From: Apostichopus japonicus
Taxonomy: Eukaryota; Echinodermata; Holothuroidea; Aspidochirotida; Stichopodidae
Reading direction: 5' to 3'
DNA length: 64,000 bases
Assembly (NCBI RefSeq): GCF_037975245.1
Contig: NC_092569.1
Coordinates: 4,984,501 to 5,048,500, forward strand
Below are positions 26,601 to 31,571 of the stretch, piece by piece. Below the pieces are notes generated by a model. That model was not told the origin of the DNA and searched no databases. It saw only the letters and a list, made by a program, of their open reading frames with translations. A program made the translations under genes and the position numbers. Position 1 is the first letter of the stretch. Every line of letters starts with the position of its first letter.

Positions 26601-29600
26601 CTTTGCTCTTGGAAGTAAGTGAGCCACCGAACCAAGACTTGGTGTGTCGGTGTTTAGAAGCCGCAAACCCAGGCACACCACCATCACACTTTTGTTGCCA
26701 TTTCTCACAGTAACTATATTAGGGGTGCAAACAGGAATCTATGTTACCTCAAAAAAACTAACTGTTCTGTTCAAACCAAAAATTGTCATTTTTGTGACTC
26801 ACACACAGTTCATTCAAATTCTAACCAGCCAATTCATCTATTAATATTTTCTTGATGTTCTGTGGTTTGTCAATGGTTAAACGCTGTCGTTTGAGTTTAA
26901 AGAAAGATTGTAAAATAGTGTGGTGAAAAAAATTGGTTTTCCCGTGCATTATGATAATCAGGAAGTTATCAATAATGAATTTTGCTGTCAAGGTGTACAC
27001 AACAGATCTTCAACAGCTCTCATAATTTGAAGTATAACTGATGCCACCATTGGAAATACAATTTATTTTCAAGCCTTCTATAGACCAAACTATACAGCTG
27101 ATGTATACTACGTTTCGCAGAGTGGATTAGGTTTTTCACGGTAGCACAGATTCCTGTTGCAAAAACTAAGAGTAGGGGTCACCACCGTCACGGCGGTGGT
27201 CATGAATAATGTGCCGGATGTACGCAATCATCTGATTGGTTGATTCGGCAGATTCTCGACGAAATGCTACAGGTGAGGAAGGCTGGGCACCTTCAAATTC
27301 GGGCGTCGACTTCTGCAAATTTTCGGATGAGATTTATTGACCTAATGCACATTCGAAAGATGGAGTGCAAACTCAGAGTCAACCACCAAAACGAAACCAT
27401 TGACTTTGAAGTAAGTTTGTTTTCGGAGGTTCCCCTCAAAGGTGTCTGCGTTCATTTCATAGTTACTACTTCTCCTTTTGTCAGAAGTGGTCAGGTTTGG
27501 AATGCCTTTAGTGGAAAAAAAAGGGGAAAAAAAGAAAAAAATGGGGGAATCAAATAGTACCCTTAATAAAATGACATGCTTAAGGAGGATTTCCCTCTAA
27601 CACATCCCCCCCCCCCATTCACCTTGATTGGAACCATATTTTTGATCCGTTGCATGCTTTGTCGTAGAATGTCCCAAATCAACCAGTCGGCACTCTGTTC
27701 CCCCCTACGCACTTAACCTGTTGTCTGTTTCTTTCTGCACTTTCTTTGCTTGTACTCATATGCTTAAGTTTGGATTATTGTGCTTTTTGTCATATATGTA
27801 CTCTACTGCAACATAGTCTGTCATCTAAATCTCCCTGCACCATAACCCACTTTTCCTTGTCTTCTGTTATGATTTTGTATCTCTCTGTAACTAAATGTTT
27901 AATGTTCACATTTGTTCATTTCCACTTTTCGTATTTTAATTTTGTATCAAAAACAATTGGAACTTACGTCAGTAACCTATGTTAGTGATGACGAATATAA
28001 AATAACATTTTTTAAATATAGCCGTTAAATTTAAAAGCATCTTTATTACAATTCTTTGGTTCCCTATTAACATGCATGCATTTTCAATTACTCGCAGTTC
28101 GTCAATTTGCTTAAATGTTTCTGGTGAAGGTAAGGGTTATAGGTTATCAGTATTCTATTGTCACCCTATTGTAAGCAATTTCAACATGCTTAAGAAATGA
28201 TCAACTTCAAAATGCAAGCTTCTAAAGCAGGGTTGTCCAACCTTTTGCAGAGGAGGGCCACATGGAATGATTATGATTAAGGAGGGGGCCGCATGAACCC
28301 TACGCTCAATTTTTTGCCCAAAGCCCAAGGCAACAAAATGTGAGCACTGCGCGCGGAGCGCACTGATTTATTTTCCTTCCTGATAAAACAGATGAATGAA
28401 GTCCAGCCGCCCCCCCCCCCTCCGCTTAGAGAGTGTCACACAAACTGACCTGTATGCAGTTTTGTGGACCCACAAGGTTCGAATGATTGATTGTATAGCT
28501 TCAAATTGTTATCAATAAATCTGCTCACTAAAATTTCGCACCATAGAGCATCTCTGGTGGGCCGGACGCAACCCTGCGGCGGGCCGGACTGTGGCCCGCG
28601 GGCGGTAGGTTGGACAACCCTGTTCTAAAGGGTTCTAATCACTGAAAGTCTTCTCATCAAAGAATTAAACATTGCATTAAATCGCGAAGCTAAATCGTTC
28701 GACCAAACTTCACGAAAGAATTAGCCATTTGTTATTTTTCTAGCAATTTCTGCATGCCATACGTATGATGGCTAGAGATTTCTTCTCTGCAATGCTAAAT
28801 TTCTGCCCCATTTTAAGAGTTGGTCAAGTTGACTTTATGTTAGCTTCAGTAAGGTGTATTTATGTTATCTTCCATACCGATCGACCCTTTCTAGAGTGGA
28901 CAATTAATTGTTAGTTCTAAATAATTTAATCATTTTTATCATGCTGCCTGAAAGTCTGAATTGAAAGGTGGGGGTGGGTGAGGATTGGAAGGGGGGTGGG
29001 AGTACATTTAAGTATAGAACAAGTTTGATTAGGTGATTTTTATTTTTATCGTTATTTTAGGTGCAACCCACAGAGGGACACAAACAGAGCAAGTCCAAGG
29101 ATATGAGGGCGCTCTCTGGAGGTGAAAGGTCATTCTCTACCGTCTGTTTCATAATGGCTTTGTGGGAATCCATGGATGCCCCATTTCGGGCCCTGGATGA
29201 ATTTGATGTCTTTATGGTTAGTCCTTTTACTTGAACATCAAGTTTCAGTATCAATTTCTTAATCGCAATATCCTAGTCACGTTACCAGTGAATCACTTCT
29301 TTGTAATTTATGCCCTCATAAGTTGTTTTTTTTGTGAAGAAAAATGTCTTTCTTCAAATTTCCATGAAAATTGTGACATTTGGTGGTGTTCTACATCTAC
29401 AACATAGACTGCACATTTCCATTATTAACTGGAGTATCCAATGCAGTAGACTGTCATAATGCCAGTATTTCCATACAGAACAAGAAGTATACAAAAGGCA
29501 TCCTTTCTTGGTTTACTTGCTGTAGGCAGTCAAGTCAGCATGTGTGTGTGTGTGTACGTGACGCCCTAGCTTTTGTAAACCCAATATTTCCAGATGGGTA

Positions 29601-31220
29601 TCCTCTGCAGTTCTCATATTTGGCATGTGGCTTCCCACCATAAGTACAAGAACCCTATTGTTTTGGGTGGAGTTCAAAGGTTATTTGGGTTCATTAGAGG
29701 CTCATATATGCATGGAAGGATAGCCTTATGTAATGTGAAGGTTTTTTTGTACAATTTGGTGTAGGTTACAGTTCATTTAAGGTCACAAGGGGTCAAAACT
29801 TGAAATCCTTGTAAACACGATATTTCCAGGAAGGTAACTTGATTGGCTCTCATATTTTGCATGTGGCTTCCCTACAATGAGTACAAGAACCTTATTGTTT
29901 GTGGTAGAGGTTAAAGGTCATCTGGGGTCATCAAATGTCACACTCTTGTAAAGCTTCATAAAAACAGACCTTGTAAACATGACATCCCAAGATAGGTCAC
30001 ATCACATACCCCATATTAGGCATATGCCTTTATTATAATGAGTACAAGAACCCTATTGCTTTTGGTGGATGTCAAAGGTCATTTGGGGGTCAGCAGAGGT
30101 CTGTTTAAATATTTATATCTGTTTGTGTTTCAGGATATGATCAACAGGAAGATTGTCATGGAGTTGTTACTTCAAGTTGCCAAAGACCTAAGGCATCGAC
30201 AGTTCATCTTTCTGACTCCGCAAGACATGAGGTACTCATTTAGTTAGGATAGCTGGTTAGGTTTCAACTTTAGCATTACATAAACATGTTCACTTTCCCC
30301 AGTGGATACCCATACCTACGTCATCAGTATCGTCACCAAGTTTACAAGCATTTATAATTTACTAAAAAAAATTCAAATTGTTCTTACCTCACGGTTTGAA
30401 CTCTTCAAGTTATCAGCAGTCATTGGGGATATTTAAACTAGACTGTAATGGGTAAGAGCTTAAGAAACACTGACAGTTATTTTCTCTGTGACCATAACTT
30501 GACTTTCTAGCAAATTAAGGAGCCATACTTATGATCATTTGAGTAGCTAGTTTTAGCAGATTGAGGTTGGCAAAGTGTTGTCAGCATGCCAACATCAGAC
30601 TTATTTTCTGTGGCACACAAGGTTGTCCAGTGCAGTCTTTAAATGCAGCCCGCATAACCTAATGCTAAAGTAAGCACATGAAATAGATTTTGTCCTAATT
30701 ACACATTGGGGAAGTTTGTACAGAGGCTTACAGTGTACTGGTGATAAGCCATTTTAATGTGAGAGATAGTCAAAGTTAATGTAAAACTTTTCTGATGGTT
30801 TTTTCACCATTTTATGAAATGTTCACATTTCACTGGAGGGGTTTCATTATTAAGCGTTGTGGTCCTTGGGTTGGGTACACAACATTTTAATTGTGGCCCG
30901 CAAGATCAATTCGTGCCCACCCTAGCAAGTATAGAATGTCATTTCTCCAAAACTCTGTGCTTGTCCTTTTTTCATTATATATTATTTGTTTTATCATTTT
31001 TATTATATAATATTATTTGCAATAACCACTTATCCTTAGTGTTTGCTTTATCTAACTATCACATCCCTCTTTTGTTTGAAAATTTTCTACTTCTCTTTTT
31101 CACAGCAAAATCACAGCTAGCCCATTGGTCAGAATCGTCAGATTAAACGACCCAGAGAGAAACCAAAGCACCTTGCCATTCAGGAGAAGAAATGACACTG
31201 AAGAAGAAAATGGAGACTAG
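560..31220 (+). CDS. SMC6: SMC6, structural maintenance of chromosomes protein 6 (5'-partial, 21 exons plus one alternative exon)
   Basis: SMC6 is the ATPase/coiled-coil subunit that pairs with SMC5 in the nuclear SMC5/6 complex for DNA repair and recombination. CDS join: 560-665, 2294-2492, 3520-3600, 4069-4308, 6042-6122, 6957-7103, 7532-7620, 8576-8740, 10865-11034, 12038-12216, 13817-13927, 17132-17328, 18585-18744, 20007-20234, 20926-21063, 21286-21404, 23104-23203, 26456-26614 (or 27252-27410), 29061-29216, 30134-30231, 31106-31220. Every junction is AG/GT and phases are consistent, leaving 1011 codons after a split Ser codon. The order is Walker A (GGKSA), coiled coil, hinge (VPALV to RYYSS), coiled coil, ABC signature (LSGGE), Walker B (ALDEFD). 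Human SMC6 is 1091 residues with Walker A near residue 80, so only the N-terminal ~80 residues are missing. Introns are packed with tandem repeats and transposon remnants. Confidence 0.96.
805..1357. mobile_element. Non-autonomous hAT-like element with 8-bp TSD
   Basis: Terminal inverted repeats caggcctcgacaaa (805-818) and tttgtcgaggcctg (1344-1357). They are flanked by the perfect 8-bp duplication gtatacat (797-804 and 1358-1365). No transposase frame. The flanks are a gtaggtatacat-type simple repeat, so part of the duplication match could be coincidental. Confidence 0.8.
1481..1813. mobile_element. hAT-like MITE, copy 1 of a two-copy family
   Basis: Starts with a degenerate form of cagggatgtgctcaagcc and ends catatccctg. 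It shares colinear blocks with 7648-7960 (cagttctgaa, caaacagtact, the central a-rich block, tattcctgagcatatccctg). Non-coding and diverged. Confidence 0.65.
2294..2492 (+). CDS. SMC6: SMC6 exon, N-terminal head
   Basis: The acceptor aatttag precedes [17 protein letters not shown]; the exon continues through [16 protein letters not shown] and ends in DQFNIQ before gtgaga. It matches the N-terminal head of SMC6, where human has ADISITLRN and HFNIQ. The open frame runs further upstream to 2151, but that part is intron: it has no SMC6 similarity and the phase requires entry at 2294. Confidence 0.95.
3520..3600 (+). CDS. SMC6: SMC6 exon, N-head Q-loop region
   Basis: 27 codons, phase 0/0, between gtcaacag and gtaata. 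It reads [16 protein letters not shown] and ends DPRDKYK. This follows NIQ of the previous exon directly, as in vertebrate SMC6 (NIQVDNPVSVL). The Gln of LNQD sits where the ABC Q-loop is expected. Confidence 0.95.
4069..4308 (+). CDS. SMC6: SMC6 exon, start of N-terminal coiled coil
   Basis: 80 codons, phase 0/0, from gtctag to gtaagg. It starts [18 protein letters not shown], the conserved end of the N-head, then runs into charged heptad sequence ([29 protein letters not shown]). Confidence 0.95.
4640..5960. repeat. Degenerate AGGTCA-rich dispersed repeat
   Basis: Irregular repetition of phrases such as aaaggtcatttgaggtc, caaggtccctattgtttc, caaaggtcaaaggtta and a short (tg)n tract. It shares phrases with the arrays at 14539-17078 and 29540-30115. 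It lies in the intron between SMC6 exons 4069-4308 and 6042-6122. Confidence 0.5.
6042..6122 (+). CDS. SMC6: SMC6 exon, N-terminal coiled coil
   Basis: 27 codons, phase 0/0, acceptor ccatttag, donor gtaaga. It encodes charged helical sequence ([19 protein letters not shown]). It is assigned by phase, position and composition rather than by strong sequence conservation. Confidence 0.88.
6335..6640 (-). mobile_element. tRNA-derived SINE (minus strand)
   Basis: Read on the minus strand it has a tRNA-like head (gtggccaattggctaaagca, then a B-box ggttcgattcc). A body follows, ending in an agcgcttt-containing tail and a (att)n simple repeat, a typical deuterostome SINE layout. It lies in an SMC6 intron. 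Confidence 0.75.
6957..7103 (+). CDS. SMC6: SMC6 exon, N-terminal coiled coil
   Basis: 49 codons, phase 0/0, acceptor tcgacag, donor gtaaga. It reads [19 protein letters not shown] and [11 protein letters not shown], heptad-rich coiled coil. The sequence upstream of the acceptor is C-rich intron. Confidence 0.92.
7532..7620 (+). CDS. SMC6: SMC6 exon, N-terminal coiled coil
   Basis: 89 nt, acceptor catctccag, donor gtaaag, leaving in phase 2. It encodes [19 protein letters not shown] and KIEELKQ. A hAT-like MITE copy lies 27 bp after the donor (7648-7960). Confidence 0.9.
7648..7960. mobile_element. hAT-like MITE, copy 2
   Basis: Ends cagggatgtgctcaagcc on the left and attcctgaacacatccctg on the right form an inverted pair (CAGGGATGTG / CACATCCCTG). 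A homologous copy is at 1481-1813. Flanking duplication is imperfect (aattaat / aataat). It lies 27 bp after an SMC6 donor. Confidence 0.7.
8191..8575. repeat. 40-bp minisatellite abutting an SMC6 splice acceptor
   Basis: About ten units of a ~40-bp sequence, some shortened to ~28 bp. Units contain gcaacatggagagattt and tcacatgtgctcatgttgca. Adjacent units create the palindrome catgttgcagtgcaacatg. The last unit merges into the acceptor of the exon at 8576, and the exon start resembles the unit. Confidence 0.92.
8576..8740 (+). CDS. SMC6: SMC6 exon, coiled coil, directly after a minisatellite
   Basis: 165 nt, phase 2 in and 2 out, acceptor gttgttgcag, donor gtatga. It reads [19 protein letters not shown] to QRNYELR. 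The first codons resemble the upstream tandem repeat units (repeat SATWRD, exon SAQRD), so the minisatellite at 8191-8575 abuts the acceptor and shares its sequence. Because repeat copies contain the same ttgcag acceptor context, a more upstream acceptor cannot be excluded from sequence alone. Confidence 0.92.
10185..10745 (-). mobile_element. 3' fragment of a CR1/L2-like LINE (minus strand)
   Basis: On the minus strand, degenerate reverse-transcriptase C-terminal phrases can be read: [26 protein letters not shown] and [13 protein letters not shown], then a region like VWNSLP. A 3' tail with agcgctttataaataa follows. Frame breaks are present. It is 5' truncated. Confidence 0.65.
10865..11034 (+). 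CDS. SMC6: SMC6 exon, entry into hinge domain
   Basis: 170 nt, acceptor gttttttag, donor gtgagt, phase 2 to 1. It has a coiled-coil end ([18 protein letters not shown]), then [17 protein letters not shown] and PKGPVG, matching the vertebrate SMC6 hinge start (FGDHVPALLEAI, KPVGPLG). Four tatcctaaca-like motifs lie 30-75 nt upstream of the acceptor. Confidence 0.96.
11140..11996. repeat. Direct duplication within an SMC6 intron
   Basis: A ~185-bp block beginning near 11220 (gggatggtgctctgcagata, ttactacattgacattatca, ggtaaccagctacccaaatt) recurs near 11810 with small changes. Both copies are followed by AT-rich tatatgcatatatgtaaat tracts. The spacing is about 590 bp. Confidence 0.75.
12038..12216 (+). 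CDS. SMC6: SMC6 exon, hinge
   Basis: 179 nt, acceptor tctcacag, donor gtattt, phase 1 to 0. It encodes [20 protein letters not shown] and PGIIISTFE. It corresponds to human IESCLKGLLQAYCCHNHAD and PPIIVSEF, diagnostic of the SMC6 hinge. Confidence 0.97.
13297..13616 (+). mobile_element. tRNA-derived SINE (plus strand)
   Basis: A tRNA-like head (gttgtggtcaagtggtttag, A-box-like) is followed by a body with tccttgggcaaggcacttta and a tail gcgctatataag plus (tta)n. It is related in layout to the elements at 6335 and 60256. Confidence 0.75.
13817..13927 (+). CDS. SMC6: SMC6 exon, hinge
   Basis: 37 codons, phase 0/0, acceptor gacccccag-like (ccccag), donor gtgagt. It encodes [20 protein letters not shown] then [15 protein letters not shown] 60-bp-class tandem array starts within about 30 nt of the donor. 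Confidence 0.95.
13960..14227. repeat. ~60-bp tandem array after an SMC6 donor
   Basis: About five units of the type ggagttatcttacaagttat ... atatcaatatgccagcattgctaaaa. The array starts about 30 nt after the exon 13817-13927 donor. Confidence 0.85.
14539..17078. repeat. Composite AGGTCA-rich repeat block, partly tandem
   Basis: Bounded by ggttccttgc (left, itself part of a hairpin with gcaaaggaacc) and gcaaggaacc (right). It contains a (gt)n tract at 14580-14622. Long internal repeats follow: a block starting gataacttgagaacgaa occurs near 14932, 15882 and 16281, and a block with gttgatattttgggacaagt near 14818, 15473, 15768 and 16168. Dense GACCTTTG/AGGTCA motifs throughout, including a perfect AGGTCA-A-AGGTCA at 15253-15265. 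No convincing protein. Confidence 0.8.
17132..17328 (+). CDS. SMC6: SMC6 exon, hinge end
   Basis: 197 nt, acceptor gaattccag, donor gtgaga, leaving in phase 2. It reads [19 protein letters not shown] and [15 protein letters not shown]. The human hinge ends with GDQVFAGRYYSS. After this the chain re-enters coiled coil. Confidence 0.96.
18145..18584. repeat. ~90-bp minisatellite plus (taatc)n ending at an SMC6 acceptor
   Basis: Four to five units with ttttaaaatgtcttatg at about 18148, 18238, 18332 and 18422, then a (taatc)5 microsatellite at 18558-18583. The final ctag of that microsatellite is the 3' splice site of the exon at 18585. Confidence 0.88.
18585..18744 (+). CDS. SMC6: SMC6 exon, C-terminal coiled coil
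   Basis: 160 nt, phase 2 to 0. The acceptor is the last unit of a (taatc)n microsatellite ending in ctag; the donor is gtaagt. It encodes [20 protein letters not shown] and [13 protein letters not shown], a charged coiled coil. Confidence 0.92.
18800..19312 (+). mobile_element. 3' fragment of a CR1/L2-like LINE (plus strand)
   Basis: It encodes the typical end of a non-LTR reverse transcriptase: [16 protein letters not shown], a frameshift at a poly-A run, then [41 protein letters not shown] and [11 protein letters not shown], ending near [11 protein letters not shown]. It is followed by an agcgctttacaaatt tail and (att)n. 5' truncated and inactive. Confidence 0.85.
19570..19998. repeat. ~62-bp minisatellite ending beside an SMC6 acceptor
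   Basis: About seven units containing aactaagaaactccacttga and tctctaagagtgacactctc. The last unit ends about 8 nt before the exon at 20007. Confidence 0.9.
20007..20234 (+). CDS. SMC6: SMC6 exon, C-terminal coiled coil
   Basis: 76 codons, phase 0/0, non-canonical-looking but acceptable acceptor tcatcaaag, donor gtaaat. It encodes [20 protein letters not shown], ending in [11 protein letters not shown] ~62-bp tandem array runs to within about 10 nt of the acceptor. The exact 5' edge is slightly less sure than for other exons. Confidence 0.88.
20926..21063 (+). CDS. SMC6: SMC6 exon, C-terminal coiled coil
   Basis: 46 codons, phase 0/0, acceptor tttccccag, donor gtatgg. It encodes [20 protein letters not shown] to [12 protein letters not shown], a lysine/glutamate-rich coiled coil. 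Confidence 0.93.
21286..21404 (+). CDS. SMC6: SMC6 exon, C-terminal coiled coil
   Basis: 119 nt, acceptor tcactgcag, donor gtaaga, phase 0 to 2. It reads [20 protein letters not shown] then [18 protein letters not shown]. Confidence 0.93.
21405..23103. other. SMC6 intron without recognised genes
   Basis: AT-rich intron. A TAGGCC/GTTAGGC motif patch lies near 22010-22035 and a short (ta)n near 22800. No coding exon or clear transposon end was recognised. Confidence 0.6.
23104..23203 (+). CDS. SMC6: SMC6 exon, return to C-terminal head
   Basis: 100 nt, acceptor attttacag, donor gtcagt, phase 2 to 0. In the correct frame it reads [20 protein letters not shown] then [12 protein letters not shown]. 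It aligns with human HGDREEIMRQYQEARETY and LKKFIK. The frame open upstream of 23104 is a different frame and is intron. Confidence 0.95.
23541..25953. mobile_element. PIF/Harbinger-like non-autonomous element, ~2.4 kb
   Basis: Inverted ends GGGAAGCCTCGCAAATCT (23541-23558) and AGATTTGCGAGGCTTCCC (25936-25953), flanked by TAA on both sides (23538-23540, 25954-25956). The similarity of the ends continues inward for about 60 bp with interruptions (ccgcc, ccgggccgg). No transposase-like frame is visible inside. The TWA duplication and GGG terminus suggest PIF/Harbinger. Confidence 0.72.
26456..26614 (+). CDS. SMC6: SMC6 exon 18a, C-terminal head (tandem-duplicated exon, copy A)
   Basis: 53 codons, phase 0/0, acceptor tgaacag, donor gtaagt after GAA. 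It begins [16 protein letters not shown], contains [20 protein letters not shown] and ends LLLE. It aligns with human [20 protein letters not shown], and the LSQR and N-H motifs make it the more canonical copy. Exon 18b (27252-27410) encodes a homologous version of the same segment. Either one can be joined in frame to the VQP exon at 29061. Confidence 0.93.
26615..27251. other. SMC6: Intron between the duplicated SMC6 exons 18a and 18b
   Basis: 637 nt, ending ttcggcag. It contains an inverted repeat accaccg/cggtggt at 27181-27200, about 50 nt before exon 18b. No transposon recognised. Confidence 0.7.
27252..27410 (+). CDS. SMC6: SMC6 exon 18b, C-terminal head (tandem-duplicated exon, copy B)
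   Basis: This exon is exactly as long as 18a (159 nt), with the same phase (0/0) and the same ending GAA then gtaagt; its acceptor is ttcggcag. It encodes [20 protein letters not shown], then [20 protein letters not shown] and [10 protein letters not shown]. By position-for-position comparison 14 of 53 residues are identical to 18a, and many changes are conservative. NHQNET resembles vertebrate DHKNET. It has no stop codon or frameshift, which argues against a dead duplicate. I infer mutually exclusive use. Inclusion of both copies would also keep frame but duplicate a structural element of the head. Confidence 0.8.
28228..28622. mobile_element. Non-autonomous hAT-like element with perfect 8-bp TSD
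   Basis: Ends cagggttgtccaacct (left) and aggttggacaaccctg (right), flanked by the identical 8-bp ttctaaag (28220-28227 and 28623-28630). The interior includes gggccacatgg and gtggcccgcgg motifs and a C-run. No coding capacity (395 bp). It lies in the SMC6 intron before the signature exon. Confidence 0.9.
29061..29216 (+). CDS. SMC6: SMC6 exon with ABC signature and Walker B
   Basis: 52 codons, phase 0/0, acceptor gttattttag, donor gttagt. It reads [20 protein letters not shown], the signature [20 protein letters not shown], and Walker [12 protein letters not shown] with catalytic Glu. These are the ATPase motifs that act in trans with the Walker A of the SMC5 partner head. Confidence 0.98.
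29540..30115. repeat. Degenerate tandem AGGTCA-type repeat upstream of an SMC6 acceptor
   Basis: Three degenerate units around gagtacaagaaccctattg (about 29640, 29877, 30037), each followed by a tcaaaggtcatttggg-like block, after a (tg)n tract at 29543-29554. It ends about 20 nt before the acceptor of exon 30134. Confidence 0.7.
30134..30231 (+). CDS. SMC6: SMC6 exon, C-terminal head
   Basis: 98 nt, acceptor gtgtttcag, donor gtactc, leaving in phase 2. It reads [19 protein letters not shown], then [13 protein letters not shown]. Human SMC6 has DMVNRRIAMDLILKMA and RQFILLTPQSM. Confidence 0.97.
31106..31220 (+). CDS. SMC6: SMC6 terminal exon and stop
   Basis: Acceptor ttttcacag. It completes the Ser codon, then encodes [20 protein letters not shown] and [17 protein letters not shown], and stops at TAG 31218-31220. 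It matches the vertebrate C-terminus ([20 protein letters not shown]). Confidence 0.97.
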
Positions 31221-31514
31221 ATGAAATATTCAAGGATTGAAGCTTGTCAAACTTGATATAGTGCCTGAAATCTTTGTAAAACTGATAGGTACAAGCCTAT
31301 AAATAAGGTGAATTGCCTTCACAAATGACATGTTTTTATCATGTACCTATGTTAGTATGGACTTTTAGTCCTGCATTGTCTGAGTAGTAGCATATTGTAT
31401 CGGTATAGGACACATATGTACTCACATATAGCGATCTTGCCTTTGTGGGTGGGATTGATATAAAGCATTAAAATATCCCATCCCATCAGAGGTTGTATTG
31501 CAAGTGTGAGAGGA

Positions 31515-31571
31515 AATAAAGACTTCTTGGTCATCATTTTTTGACATCAAATTTGCTAGACAAATAATAAA
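31515..31571 (+). terminator. SMC6: Candidate SMC6 polyadenylation signals
   Basis: AATAAA occurs at 31515-31520 and 31566-31571, about 300-350 nt after the SMC6 stop codon. A further AATAAA is at 32420-32425. No transcript evidence is available, so which one is used is unknown. Confidence 0.35.
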
